64,000 bases of DNA, from contig CM051514.1 of the NCBI GenBank assembly GCA_028015205.1, positions 40,440,150-40,504,149 on the forward strand, read 5' to 3'. The position numbers and the translations under genes are program-made. The notes beneath the pieces are model-generated. The model did no database searches. It saw nothing but the letters and a program-made list of their open reading frames with translations, and was not told where the DNA came from. This stretch comes from Mytilisepta virgata (Eukaryota > Mollusca > Bivalvia > Mytilida > Mytilidae). Of the stretch, positions 34,133 through 47,811 are shown in pieces; the first letter of the stretch is position 1, and every line of letters starts with the position of its first letter.

Positions 34133-35633
34133 TGAACAGTTCTTCAATTTTAGTACTTGCGGTATTATCTCATAAATACAGATTAAGTTTAGTTGCACTT
34201 TGTTAGATTAGGCTCACATTTAAACCTGTTTTTAAAACTTATTTATAAAGTAATCTTGTATTTGGATATCTTGTATTAAGTAAATTGTGTATATTTGTAG
34301 TGAGAGAGTACTAAATTAGAATATTTAATAGGAACCATTTCATGAATATTGGTTAGTATTGTTCTCAGCAGAATATTATATACACATGTTTTCAAGTTGT
34401 TGTGCAGTTGAAGTGTTGCAAGGGACAATATTGCCAATATTTCCAGTTGAATTCCGAAGGTCCGTCTGACATTGGCAAATGACTGTTGAAATTGGGTTCA
34501 GTCCGGTAAAAGTTGTTGATCAACCGGACCAAATGTCCAGTAAACATTCAGAATTTTTTACATGAAAAATACAAAAAATGACTTGTAAAAATGGTCCAGC
34601 GAAGTACCTACATTTAAATTGGACTGAATGTCTGGTAAGGATTGAAAGAATTTGGGAAATACTGTATTTCTATAATATTATCCTTTCATTGTATAGCAGA
34701 ACTTTATAAATACAAAAATCATTTTTTAAAGCCTGAATATTGCATTGAGTGCAATATCACCGAATATTGTATGTAATCTTTTGGTTGCTTTGTGTTTGTA
34801 TAAAATAACATACAATTATTGCACTAAAAGTCACAGAAAAGGATGCGTGAGTCTTTTCTAGAAATGAGGCAAAAATGAAGAATCATTAATACAGGCTCCA
34901 CATAGAAACTTGTTTATACATGTCATCTTTTATGTGCTTCCAATTTTAAGGCTCAAGCCAAATTTAACCTACCGTGGTGTGGACTTAATAAAATTTTAGT
35001 CGGATTGAAATGATTGAATTTTCTATGGGTTATTAATTTTTTTATATCCTTTGTGAAAGAAATAACTATTTGATATTACAGATAAAAGGTTATGGTTCTA
35101 ATAAAAACTGTTTTATTAACAAATTCACAAATAAAAACTAGATTGGAAAATTTAGTAGAGAATTCAGTGTTATATATAATATATACTGGTAATTTTGATG
35201 TTGTCATAGTAAATATTGATTTGGTTTTGTAATTTGTATTTCTACACAAAAACGTGTGTGTATGATTCGTCCCTAAAGAAAAGGATTTTATTCCCTAATT
35301 TACCATACCATAACAATATGTAGTAGATTCAAATATACTTTTGTAATACAATATTCACCCTTTTTTAGTCACTTTCATAATAAAGCTTGCAATTAGTATG
35401 AATAATAAATGATTAATATTTACTAATATGTCATTGTTTTAAAAAAATAACACTTTTAATTATATTAAAAGATAATGGGAAGTATGAGGTTTACTGATAT
35501 GTGTTTTACTCCTTATTTTAATTCATAAACTTTGCAAATATATTTTACCTTTTAGATAAATATGAAATGATGATTCTACCGACAAAATGATCCTCGTACA
35601 GTAAAGAAAAATTAAAATTTATATAATGCACAC
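34133..35633. other. Intergenic or intronic, no gene seen
   Basis: AT-rich DNA with no supported open frame or repeat. Confidence 0.45.
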
Positions 35634-35818
35634 ATAAAGTAGAGGATCATGAGATTAAAAAAAGGAGGAATGGATTTTTAACATAATAACGCTTCTCTGA
35701 TCTTACAAATGTTTTTGCTTGATATATAAAGTAGAGGATCATGAGATTAAAAAAAGGAGGAATGGATTTCTAACATAATAACGCTTCTCTGATCTTACAA
35801 ATGTTTTTGCTTGATATA
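35634..35818. repeat. Two-copy tandem duplication, 92-bp unit
   Basis: AGTAGAGGATCATGAGATTA starts at 35638 and 35730; the copies differ by a single T/C in GGATTTTTAAC versus GGATTTCTAAC. It is followed by a G9/C-rich hairpin-like tract at 35829-35866. Confidence 0.92.
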
Positions 35819-35866
35819 GGCAGGATGTTGGGGGGGGGCTTAACCCCCCCTCCCCCCATACCTCCC

Positions 35867-38800
35867 CATGATCTTCTACTATAAAAGTAAGAAGACAACT
35901 ATATTATTAATTCATAAAGATTTGATTAGTTTGTTTATAGTTACTTAAAAATATGCAATTTTAAATGATCAGAACATGTCACATCATAGATTTGTTTATA
36001 ATCCATTGATCATTGACAAATGCATAATTAAATTAACTCAACTTCTGTAATGACATTAAGTAACCTTCTGTTCCATATATGTATTATATTTATTCAGGGT
36101 AGTTAAGTACAAAAACAAACAGTTTCTTGGTTTTTACACCTGGTCAGTTATAGGTAATGATGAATTGATAAAGTGTGTGTGTCTTTGATCTCTTATCAAA
36201 ATCTAGATTATATTACATTTAATCTAGATAAATTTGTGTTTTGTGTTTTTAAATCTGGGTGATGGGCATGCTTGGCACCCTCTTGTCTTTGGACAGTCTA
36301 CAAAACATTGTAAAAGTCTTGAAGTTTATATCTCAGTGTAAAGTGTTTACATTTCTTTGTTATGAAGTCTCTGGATGAGTCAACCCAGACAGGATTTTAT
36401 TGTGCGTCTTATTCAGCATTTTTCAAGGTATGTGTAACATATGTTTTTGTAAAAAATTCATAATTAAAAACTTATACTTTATTACTCACCTAAAAATCAA
36501 TCTAAAATTTGATACTTGTAATTATGTAATGATAGCACTAATAACTGTGTACTTATTGACACGTATTTCATACTGAACATGTGAAGTCCAGTAAAATTGT
36601 TACATTGTGAAATATATTCCAAAGGAACTTATTTTCTGTGAAGTAAGTTCCTGGAACAATTTTTTTTGGAAATGGGTTCCATACAGAATAAGTTTTATAT
36701 GGAATTTGTTCCTCTGGAACATAGTTTGTCTTCCCTAAACAGTACTTTAGAAATAGCTATATTTAAATAATTGTACATAAGTTGAAAAATTCAGTCTGTT
36801 ACCTAAGTTTAGAGGATTAGTAATAGTTAAGATGTATTTATTTGGAATTTGGTATCATTTGAAAATAGTATCATTTACATTATCAACAAAATATATTTTG
36901 CCAAAAGGTGTTCATACATTTGATGAATTTCAGTCTTTGGTAGACAAATAACTTCTTTACGGTTTTGTAACAATATAGTGGATTTTTTAAAATTTATATA
37001 CAAAATACAAATCTTACTTCATTTACTTAGGTGTTTCTTTCTTTTAAATACTAATATTTAAGGAAAGGGGGATCATGTAGAAAAAATTAATATTTAAACC
37101 ACAATAATTGTCTCCCTTTGTGGGTAAATTAGGTAAATAATTAAACAAAAGCTTTTGTTGCTTAGATCTGTCAAGCAGAACAGGGACAGATAAGTTTCAT
37201 GTGATATACTTGTATTTTGTAAGTGGTTTATAGTGTATATAATTGTTTATTTTTTGATCCTCCCAGTTCTTGTTTGAAGTAAACAAATTACATTATATAT
37301 GTTTTGTCAAGTATATACATATTTGTCAGAGGGAACATTGATCCTTGCCTTTAAAATGAGGTTAAAATTGAAGAAGTTTGTAATTATTTGTTTATTAAAA
37401 TGTATTTAAGGAAAAAGAAGTATCCACTATTTATACATGCCATAAAATGTTATGAGAATATCCTGTATCATTGCATAACAAAAGATGAAATTCCTGAAAG
37501 ACCCCCTCCCCCATTAATTAAAAGCTACCATTTACACATAGCAAGATGAAATAACCCCTGTTGGGCTGTTATATTCAGATATATTTTGCATCAAGCCAAT
37601 AATTCATATGGCTGTCAGCCAATAATTCACAATTTGGTCTCCCCCATAAAGTTCAGTTTACACAGAGACTTTAATTGCAAAACTTACAAATTTGAGCATT
37701 ATATGACATTAACATAGAATTGTAAAAACATAAAAGCAAAATTTAATTGAAAAACAAGCACCTGTTGTTAGATATTTATCTGATTTTATGGTAATTAGGT
37801 TTTTCTACACATATATACTAACTCCTGGAAGGCTCTTTGAATATTAACATAAATAAGATAAGATAATGATTCTCCATAACCCAAGGCTTTTATGGGATCT
37901 GTATTTCACTATACAACAGATTTTAAAGTACGAGAGCTGTTAAAATTTTAACAGAATGTTACCACCTTTTGAGATCAATCAGTAGATAATGGGAATTTAA
38001 GAAATAAAGGTGTGTAAGTATATTAAGAAATAACTATCACTTGGTAATGGATGTTTGAATAGGGAAGCTCATACATATGAAAATAGATTCCTTCCTTTCA
38101 AATTGAGGGATGAGGACGAATTCTTGGTCTTAAATGTGGAAAGCTATTTGAATTAAAGGGTATGGTAATTGGAATAATAGTTATGTAAAAAGTAATGTTC
38201 AGGGAAGTCTTAGTTTAAGTTACGTGTATATTAACAATTTGGAAGAGTTTTGTTTGTGAACATTAGGTTGAATTAGTTGTAAGTTGTAACTTCTGGACCA
38301 TAAATGTCCATATGGTTCTTCCGCTGGTGTCCTAAATGTTCCATTCAACATATAATGGCAGTACTACTTCTGCAATAATCAGCTGACTTCAGAAATGCAA
38401 TACACCAAACATTTTCTGAGACGTTGCATCTTGAAACAACGAAGCGCATTTCAACTTGAGAGAGATATATTTACGTATTCCTTGTTAGTCATATTCGGTC
38501 AAAAAGAAATATCGGTTATAGTGGTGATCTATTATGGGTATCCATCCAACCTTAAATTATAAATAGACTTTGACTAAGTGATGAGTAGTAATGGACCTTA
38601 GTGAGGAGTTATAATCATTTACTGGATGAGGAGCTATAGAACTTGATATTATGAAATGTTATGGTATCTTTATACCTGAAAATAAGTGGTGTTTGATATG
38701 CCTATTTTTATCTTCAACCATATCTTCAGATTGTTGACAGTGCACAAGCTGAAGAGAGTAAATAGGTTTACTGACTCAAAGTTTTAATGCCAGTATATTA

Positions 38801-41800
38801 TGGAAAACAATAGTGAAACATATGTAAATCAGACAGTTAATACAACCTTCAAGGAAATTTATAGTCAAAAATTGTCCAAACATTTGACACTCTGACAAGT
38901 TTTCAATCACAGTTTGATTGAAATAAAATATATTTCCCCAAGGTTCAGATTTGATTATGTATCAATCAATCAGCTGTTACCTCAATCACAACACCTGATT
39001 TACTTCAGAAATAGCCTACAACAATTTAATCTTTCCCAGACATCTATGTAATTAGCTGGAAATTAGTACATAATGCTGGATATTATTAATCTATAATTAA
39101 AATTAAAGGGTTTGTTTAGATATACCAGGAGATCATGACTTGTATTTATATGCCCCTTGTTGTGTTCTTGGTTGGTTACTTTTAAAATCTTATGTGCATC
39201 CATTGAACTGAGACAATAAAAGAATAAAGTTTAGTGTGATTTGACATAGTTCTACCATGCCCTAGGGGTATTATATAGAGCTAGATCATGGGCATTAGGT
39301 GTTCATCACTGAGTTTCCTATTTCTAATGTCATAAAGATAAGATTAATAATTATGCTTCATAATTAAGACCAAAATAGAAATACTGGTATAATATGTTCT
39401 GAAAAATTAGGGTTGGTAGGAAGGTAATTTTTGAAATTTTAGCCTAGCTATATATTAGGATCTGTCTGACTTTAATAGTGCTTGCTGAAAATTGATACAT
39501 TGTAAAACAAATTTAGGCTTACCTAATTTTAGGGCCTAAATATTAGTGTCATTTGGGTTTCCGGAAACACAGAACTTTTTTGTAAGGCCCAAGTAATTTC
39601 TACAATATTTATAAACTTTAGAAAATCTAACAAATTAATACTGTCAAGGTAGGTGGAAGTTACATGTGTACTTTGTAGGGAAATGGATACAACATTGATG
39701 TATCGTTATTACTCGTACATTATGACATATATTTTGTTAGACAGTTTGGTTATAATTTCATCAAATTTTGTTGGTGTCTTTTTTTTATATTCATTTTAGT
39801 ACTTTTCCACTGTGTTAACAGGTATTGCTCTTACGAATTTGTGTTGTCTTTGAATTTTGGTTTCACAGACTTTCTTCAATGCCTTATAAATTTGGCAGTT
39901 AAATGCAAATATTTGGTTAGTTAAGTTAATGAATTAATTAAATAGAGACTTATTTACTTCAAATGTTTTGTAATTATTTTGATGAGAATTTATTACTAAA
40001 ATCGACGAGAATTTATTACTAAAAATCGACATATAAATGATAAAAAAACCAGTCACTGTACAAATGAATGTTTCACCCCCAAAGTCAAGCATGAGTTCTT
40101 CTAATGCTTGATGAGGCATCACATGAATCAGTTAGGTAAAAGCTGTGCAATATAATTACATTTAAGCAATATTGTCTTTTTTGTTATCATAATTACACAT
40201 ATTAAGTAATTAATTATAAATAGCATATTACCGAATCATAAAAAAACATAGATTAACTGATTAAATTGATTGGTCTGCTGATTCATCAAAATACATCACA
40301 ATATTGAATGAAAACTGTCAATACATAAAGTTCTAGGAAATAAGTTTAAATGAAACAGATGATTACGTAACTTGTCAAGATTGACATTTCCTTTGTATTG
40401 TAACAAACAGGACAGATTTTATAGGGAGATGATATGCACTTTTGAAACTGCAGACAAAATATAATTCTGATATGGGATTCTTAGTTCTTTTGTGATATTT
40501 TGTTTAAAAAAAGATGGATTGATGTTTGTCAGTATTGCCAGAGGAAAAAAAAGTGTAATCTAAAAATGGACATTCAGTATAATGATGGAAGACAAGAAAA
40601 ATGAAATAGTACGGAAACTTAACTGAGAAACTGGTTTTTAAGGTATCTCATTCAGCTTTCATTGTATTTTCAAATGGAATTGAATAAATACCAATTGGAA
40701 TTAAGGGCATACAATTACAGGAAACTGAGATACATAATATGATATATTGCATAGTAATGATAATTAAAGTCTTGTAAATTTAAAGTTAAATATTATTCTT
40801 TTATGAATAGAATTTGTGGATTTAATTCAAACAAATGTAATGGTAGGATCTCCACCTGATATTTTATTTCTTAAAATTGCATGTTACTATACAAAATTTT
40901 AATTCTTAAAATTGCATGTTACTGTACAAAATATACCATATCAAGTTATTTTCACTCTGGGGCTTTTGATCTGGATAACGGACAAATGTGCAAAAATAGA
41001 GTTTTCACCAAGTTTAATGTTTATGTCTTGAAGGTTTTTTTTTATGTGTCTGGAAATTTTTTTTAACCTATTAAGTTCATGTATTGGATATATTAAATCT
41101 TAGGTTTAATCATCATCCAGTATATTAAAAATAAAAAAAAAAATGCAAAAACTTTTAGATACACTATATACTTGACATTATATATACCTTGAAGCATTAA
41201 AGATTTCATGATGCATGTGTCAATCACATATATTTTGAAAGGATGTCAAATATTTTAACTTTGAGGGAAAATTTCAGAAAGGGCATAACCAGAGAAATGG
41301 ACTTGGCATGCAGGAGAAGTCAGTTCGTAAATTTACTAAAAAAAAAGTATTTTTGCTGTCCAAGGTTTTATTCTGGGACTACTCCAGACTACAACCACTC
41401 AGCTACATTGTGTGATTTTACTTCAGATGTGTAACAAGCTTTTTTCTTCTTGGATTTAAAAGTAATTCTGGAAAACTAAATGGAGCCTTATTGTGTGCTT
41501 TCAATGGTTTTTGTTTTGACACGGCATGGTAATCTTTTAAAGATTGCCAAATTCAGTCATAAGTAATTAAAAAATTAATTAAAGGATAAATACATGTTAT
41601 TTGTTCTGGTTTCTATCAGAATTAGAAGAAGTTAATCTTGTATTTTGGAAAGAGCATATTGTTCAGAACTTGTTTAAGGAAAATATATATGTTTATTTAT
41701 TGCCTTTCATGTGGTACATGTATGTTTGATTGCTCATTATCAAACCATTCATCTACATTAAAAATCAATTACATGGAAATTAAACCATAATGATGGATGT

Positions 41801-42575
41801 TATTGATTTATTTAACATCTTTGATGCATACCCTATATCCTTACATTTTTATATGGACTTTCCAAAATACATGGACTAGTGTCTCAAGTTGTGAATTTTG
41901 AAAGTTTAATAGAAAAAAGGGGACAATATGCATGTGTTCTTGACAAGTTCCTGTGACAAAGGTTCAAGCATGGATATTAAGTACATATATATCAGTTAGA
42001 GGTATACATTTGTGTATTGGGAAGTAATTTTATGATAGATTACATCATACATTGATGACATGTTGATCTAATTATATAACAACAATTAACTTTGGGACAG
42101 AAAAACGATTACAGAAAGTCACAATCCTTAATCAGATAATATTGATTTAGATTATATGTTTGTTGTTGTGATATAATCATGAATAGGCTGTCTGACCTAC
42201 ATAATAGAAATGTGAATTTAATTTCCTGATACTCAGTTTTTTCTTTCAATAAGGACAATATATACAAAATCGATAATTAGTTTTTTTTTTATTCCATGCA
42301 GTGAGTAGTTACTTATTTTTCATTATTCAGGTGTGAATTGATCAAGATGAATGCTCGATTTTTAATAGCTTGTCTGCAAGGGGCATTATCACACTTGAGC
42401 ACATATGATTGACAAATAGTGGTATTCCAATATATAGATATAAATTTAGGAATATTAGACATGGTTTGTGTTCATAGACATTGGTACATGCAGGTATCAT
42501 AGATAATATGAAGTAAAGAGAAGATCATGTATTCACATACATTTTATGATATCTTAATTCTTCTTTTATTTGCAG
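35867..42575. other. Probable upstream or 5' intronic DNA of TMEM198, no coding exon seen
   Basis: Long AT-rich stretch with small local duplications (for example AGAATTTATTACTAAAA near 39986 and 40008, and AAAATTGCATGTTACT at 40873 and 40911). No coding exon of either host gene is recognised. Confidence 0.45.
36362..36427 (+). other. Possible 5' untranslated exon with a short upstream frame
   Basis: A 22-codon open stretch from ATG at 36362 leads to a GTATGT donor after CAAG. If joined to the acceptor at 42576 it would stop after a few codons and act as an upstream frame ahead of the TMEM198 start. Nothing beyond the donor match supports it. Confidence 0.2.
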
Positions 42576-42620
42576 ATGACAAGCTAAAGTCTGTGTAGTA
42601 AAGATATATGTAGAGTAATC
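42576..42620 (+). other. 5' untranslated part of the first coding TMEM198 exon
   Basis: A TTTTATTTGCAG acceptor ends at 42575, implying at least one further upstream untranslated exon. The 45 nt before the ATG contain a stop in frame with it (TAG at 42597-42599), so translation cannot start further upstream in this exon. Confidence 0.7.
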
Positions 42621-42837
42621 ATGGCTGCGGGTGTGATGCTACGACACTTGCTGCAGTCGACACCAGCGGTATACAATGTTCAAGACACAGAACAAAATTC
42701 CTCTGTTATCATTCCTACAACACCAAAGACCTTTGCTGCAATGAAATCATGTGATCATATAGAGACAGATTATCACGTAGCATTAGCGATTATCTGTGCC
42801 ATGATATTTATTTTTGGCATAATATACACATTCTTTG
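42621..42837 (+). CDS. TMEM198: TMEM198 coding exon 1
   Basis: 217 nt, start ATG at 42621, donor GTTAGT. It encodes a roughly 50-residue polar N-terminus with a possible glycosylation site (NSS) and the first helix (LAIICAMIFIFGIIYTFF). It ends in phase 1, inside the Gly codon completed by exon 2. Confidence 0.92.
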
Positions 42838-45800
42838 GTTAGTATCTTTCTATATCATTATAAAAATAAATGAATATGGGGTATCCATCAGTGAAACAAC
42901 ATCATATCAAACCATAAGTCAACACACAGAACTACACTGAACTAGAAATACAATATACTATTTTCTATGCTTGCAACATGCCTGCAAGTTTCCTGGAATT
43001 TGTTGGAATTCAGTACTTTGAATTCTTCTTGGTTTCAAGATTGGCATTTTCTGTACTTATAACAGCATGCAACAGTATAATATTGTTTGATAATGTTCAA
43101 AGCAAACACAGAAAAAGCACAAAACAGTTTAGAGGCAAAATAATAAATCAGTCTTGGAATTCCTGTATCAGTCTCACAAAAAATTTGAAACTGAATTTAG
43201 TACATTATTCTAGTAGGCTGTTAGATATATATTGCTTTGTTTATTTTTTTCAGGTTACAGATTTTTCAAAGCTGTTATGTTTTTAACTGGATTTATATTT
43301 GCATCGGTCCTCACATATCTAATATTATCTGAACAAGACGTTTTACCCTTAGGAGGAGAAATAGGGATTGCCATTGGAGCGGGGCTAATATTAGGCATAA
43401 TTACAATGTTAGTGCAATATATAGGACTATTCCTTACAGGATTTCAGTTTGGACTCTCCATCGCCATTTGTGTTTTAATTGTTTTGGAACAATTTTATCA
43501 TCCGACAACTCGGTGGATACCTATTGGTATTTTGTGTGGCGTAGGAATAATACTTGGATTATTGACCCTTAAATTCCAGAAGTCGTGTACGATATTAGGA
43601 ACAAGTATATTTGGTGGTGCTTTAATGGTATCTTGCCTGGACTATTTTATAGAGAAGTTTACCTTGTTGATTTACATATGGGAGCGTGCCAAGGGAGATA
43701 ACTCTGATCCAGTTTGTTGGTACAGCTGGGTATTGTTGGCCTGTTGGCCATTCTGTTTTATTGTTGGTACTGTGACACAGTGGAGAATAACAGGACAAGG
43801 TTATGACCATAGAGATGGTAAGGAATTATAATCAGTCTGGGGTTTAAGGCATTACCTTTAGTTACCCAGGAGAGATAATGCTAAAATTTATCCTTTGATT
43901 TTAGTTAAAATTTTAAAACAATAGACATACCAAGATTATGATATTGTCAAAATCATGTGGGAATTGACATTCCAGAAAGTGATGATCAGTCATGAGACTC
44001 ATAAAAATTAGCTGGGAATCGCCATTCTGAAAAATTATTAGTCCTGGGACAGAGGAGGATAAGGCAGTAGCTACCCAGGGGAGATAATGCTAACATTTTT
44101 CGTTTGTTTTCCCATGTAGGCTTTAAGATTGAAATTGGTTAATAAAATTAATTTGGATCGGTGTTCCTATTCAATTAAAATTTAAACACTGTTAATGGGA
44201 CGGTGTTGCTATTTGATTTTCAATTTTACATCGTAGTTGAATATTTTTTTATATAAATTAGTTATATGTATTTATTACATTGATTTCCAGTGAAAATAAA
44301 TTTGATATTTTCACTCAGTGAAAGATCGGTTTTTCTTTAACGTCGTCAAGGGCGTTACTAGTAAATTACGTTTGTGACATCAAAAGATTCAGGAAGGGAT
44401 CTAGGGAAAATATGACACTTTTGAAGCATTTTTTTGTCTATTTTATCAATGTAATAAACAGTATAACTAATTGAAGAATTTGAATATCGAAATATTCAAC
44501 TCGTGACCGGAAAACCCTAATATTTCCCTCATGCACTGCATGCATTCATGAATTAAGGTGTTTTTCGGTCACTCGTTGAATATTTTGCGATATTTAAATT
44601 CTTGAATTAGTTATCCTATAATAATTTCTTTAAACTCTGCACTGTGTTTTTCTTAAATATAGAAGACAAAAATGTTATTGGCAAAATTTACTCTTTGTTG
44701 GATGATCTACAAAATTTCATAATGAAATTCAGTTTTCACTTAAGGGTGCAAACAAAGTTTTTTGGTGATAAATTGTTTAGTTAAAAACTGTGAAAATATA
44801 AATTACTTCCCACATTTAGACAAATTTTAAAAAAAATTTATAAAACATTAAAAAAATCAATGATGGATTTATATGTTACACAGATGTATTTAGATACTGA
44901 CAAATTACAATATAAGTTCACACATGTGAAATAATTAAAATATCTTCGACTTGAAAAGCAATTGAATAATAGATATTATTTTAATAAACTGCAAAGTTTT
45001 GGCAAATGGAAATGGAAGTGACTTGCTCACCTTTGATGCATTCCTTCATATTTTTTTTCCAATTGGAACATTTTTTTTCATAAACATTGTACATGTATTA
45101 TGAAATTTATTACTTAAACTTTTATTAATCATTAGAAAAAATTGCATTAAGAAGAAGATTCATTTTTAACAATTAGTGAATTTTGCCTGCAATTTGAAAA
45201 TTTATTTTTTATGCATTTTGACAAAAGTTGCTAGCAAGATTTTTTAGCACTTGCCTCAATACATTTAGCAATTTAAATAATAATTTCATTACATGGTTAG
45301 AAAAAGAAAAAAATATAAAATTTAATAATATTAGCACCACAACATCATAAATGAATTTGTTTGCAAGATTTTCTGTCTTATTTGAATTTACAAAGTCAAA
45401 ATAAAAGACATTATGCATTTCACCGGTTTTTTTTTCAGGTTCACAGGGTAAGAAAAATAAAAAAGTTTGTCTTCACAAAGTCAGAAAGAGACAACAGGAA
45501 TCTGATACACAGTCAAGATACAGACATTTATATAAGGCTAGAAGAACAACAGGAGATATAATCTCACAGGTGAATTCATTTACAACATACCAATAGTACA
45601 TGTACATTGTAAAAGATAAAAATTAGGTGAGAATTTCCAAGAAAACACATGAAAAAAAGGATATTTCATGCTGATTTGAAGTAGGGAATTTTACGTACAT
45701 AATCTGTCGAAAACTTGACGTCATTAATGCTAAAACTTGACATCATTAATGCTGTTGACCAAGACATAATACAAAATATCCTTGAAAGTGAGGTTAAGGT

Positions 45801-46375
45801 TATAATATACAGGAGATGATAATGGCTACTTGCATAATATAAAAATGTTTGACACCTTTATGTGTAAATATGCCTAGAACATAGACTGGTTGCACAATAA
45901 ATTTATTTTCATGGTTCAGAAAAATCATTGCTTTGGTGATATCAAGTTTTGTATTTTAGTAATTTCTTGTAATAACACATTGCAAAAGGTGTATTTCATA
46001 GGATACATAAATTTATAATTGTACTGCGTCCATGAAAATGAAAATAAAATATGACAAAATTACTGAATGCTGTATTATAATAGAATGAAGACTGCAGTGA
46101 TAAAAACATCTGTTAATATCTGAATACAGTATACAACAAAAATAACATTTGATGAAGAACAACAATATAAACCCAGTTCTTTCTTACAAAATTTTGTGAG
46201 GTACAAGTGTGACAGTCTGATAAATTTTCTTTTCTATATATTTCAGAGTTATATTCAGAACATACAGGGAAAATTGTCTCCATCCCTGAAGCGACACAGC
46301 CATACTCCCATTCCAACAGAACCAAGTCAGACTGAATTAGACAGTGCTAGTACAACTCTTACACAGATCACATGA
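42621..46375 (+). CDS. TMEM198: TMEM198-like seven-helix membrane protein (four exons)
   Basis: Exons are 42621-42837, 43254-43817, 45439-45569 and 46247-46375; the joins are in phase 1, 1 and 0 and give 346 residues, close to the roughly 360 of vertebrate TMEM198. Helices: about 52-72 in exon 1; six more in exon 2, including FFKAVMFLTGFIFASVLTYL, a Gly-rich stretch with IGAGLILGIITMLVQYIGLF, and CWYSWVLLACWPFCFIVG. The FFKAVMFLTG start and CWYSWVLL motif mark the DUF4203/TMEM198 family. The cytosolic tail is basic (KKNKKVCLHKVRKRQQ) and continues with RYRHLYKARRTTGDII and YIQ, a conserved-looking tail block. Vertebrate TMEM198 is reported to act at the membrane in Wnt signalling with LRP6; the function here is inferred. 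It converges with RETREG downstream. Confidence 0.93.
43254..43817 (+). CDS. TMEM198: TMEM198 coding exon 2
   Basis: 564 nt, acceptor TTTTTTTCAG, donor GTAAGG. It carries six of the seven helices. The frame also stays open upstream of the acceptor, so the exon start is set by the acceptor and by the in-phase junction with exon 1. Confidence 0.94.
43818..45438 (+). other. TMEM198: TMEM198 intron 2
   Basis: Non-coding. It holds a diverged duplication around 43855-44110 (ACCCAGGAGAGATAATGCTAA and ACCCAGGGGAGATAATGCTAA about 210 bp apart) and the foldback element at 44464-44613. Confidence 0.8.
44464..44613. repeat. Foldback element, arms of about 50 bp
   Basis: The left arm TAACTAATTGAAGAATTTGA.. 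through CTCGTGACCGGAAAA pairs with the right arm TTTTTCGGTCACTCGTTGAA.. through GAATTAGTTA, with few mismatches. The loop is about 45 bp and includes GCACTGCATGC. It lies in intron 2. Confidence 0.85.
45439..45569 (+). CDS. TMEM198: TMEM198 coding exon 3
   Basis: 131 nt, acceptor TTTTTTTTTCAG, donor GTGAAT. With one base from exon 2 it gives 44 codons: a Lys/Arg-rich stretch followed by SRYRHLYKARRTTGDIISQ. A different frame is open for longer across this region, but only this frame joins both neighbours. Confidence 0.9.
46247..46375 (+). CDS. TMEM198: TMEM198 coding exon 4 with stop
   Basis: 129 nt, acceptor TATATTTCAG, beginning SYIQNIQGKLSPSLKRH and ending in a Ser/Thr-rich tail with TGA at 46373-46375. 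It is in phase 0 with exon 3. Confidence 0.9.
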   Translation, partial: SYIQNIQGKLSPSLKRHSHTPIPTEPSQTELDSASTTLTQIT

Positions 46376-47654
46376 ACATTCCATGTGATTATCATGTGAC
46401 ATTATGCTATATCACTGCTACATGTGACAGTGACAGTGATGCTACAAATTAAATCTATAACACTGTTAAGCAGACTTTGAGATTTATCCAACTATTTGTA
46501 TGTAAATCAGGTTTGATTGACAACCTGTTAAGAGAGAAAGTGCTATGGTATTCAGGGTATTTTATTTTGTCAAAAAGTTTAGTATGGTCAAGTCATATGC
46601 TTGTTTGAAAAGCAACATACTCTTGTAAAGGAAGAAGGAAACATTGTGTAGTGATTTTGTTTCATCTAAAATGAAAGTAGGAACACAGTGCAATGTAATT
46701 TCATTATTTTGAAATTTTCTGTAATGGCTATCATAATTTATATTGTATTGCTGTTGTACATATAGATCTGAACACAAAACACAAAATGTAATGTTATGAT
46801 AAAAACTACTAATGATGGTAGCAATACAAAAAAATGTGACAAACCAGTAATTGTGACATCAACTGCCCTTCATAGTTTTCTAGTTGCACATTGCAAGATC
46901 ACTTACATAATATGTTGTATGTCTACACCTTAGTTTGGTTGAAGATGTTTTGAATTTTTATAAGAATTTTTATTTTGTTAAATATACTTGCTTTTCGCAT
47001 TTCAAATTTTTAGCAAGTATTAACCAGACATTGTATACACTTGTTCCATATTGCATAAAAGTTATAACATGGGTAAGTTTAGTATAAATATTTTAAAGAA
47101 ATATATATTTATCCATTGTTAAACATTAAGTTTTGGAAAAGAAAGTTTAATTAAATGATTTATTTCTATTTTATAATGTCAGTAAATATTAATTTAATTT
47201 CTTGTTTGTAGATCTTTCATTTATTTTGAGTTTTTGTTTTTTACAAGAGTTGTCCAACTTGAAGAGACGGATCTTAATATTAAAAAAAAGTGTGTATATT
47301 TTTATACGATAAAGGATTTCCTTAATAACTTCACCCACATTGAATATTCCACGTCTTAGAGAAAACATTTTGTACACTTATCTTGTAAAAAAAAAGATCA
47401 TTACAGATACTTTTATTTATTTGATATTTTCATTTCATATAGCATTCTTATTTCCTTATTCTTCCATTTATGCTCATACATGTATGGAACTCAACAGAAA
47501 TGTTCTCCAACTGTAAAGAAAGATAACTCTTGAAAAGAAAGATCTGGAAATAGGGAATAGAGTAATTATTATTTCCTTCATGGTAACAAAACTTTCATCA
47601 AATATAAAAGAACATAAGAGAATTGTAAAAGAATTTTGAAATTTTACAGATAGG
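46376..47654 (+). other. TMEM198: TMEM198 3' flank, probable untranslated region
   Basis: No coding frame. The transcript end is not determined; an AATAAA lies further on, near 47909, beyond the foldback at 47655-47811. Confidence 0.5.
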
Positions 47655-47811
47655 AATGAGGAGCCAGAGTGAGTGATCTTTTCCTAACCAATGTAGGTAA
47701 GGAAGATAATTAAATTCTCTCCCTTTTGTCTTCAGGCTAAAAGGGAGACAAATTTATTATCTCCCTTACCTACATTGGTTAGGAAAAGATAACTCACTCT
47801 GGTTCCTCATT
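47655..47811. repeat. Foldback element with 56-bp arms
   Basis: The left arm (47655-47710: AATGAGGAGCCAGAGTGAGT .. AGGTAAGGAAGATAAT) pairs with the right arm (47756-47811) with four mismatches in 56 positions. The loop itself holds a smaller hairpin, CTCCCTTTTG / CTAAAAGGGAG. If the TMEM198 transcript extends to the AATAAA near 47909, this would form a long double-stranded stem in its 3' untranslated region. Confidence 0.9.

Noticed and set aside
42978..43286. 102-codon open frame in TMEM198 intron 1
   Set aside because: Ends across the exon 2 acceptor in a different frame; not conserved-looking.
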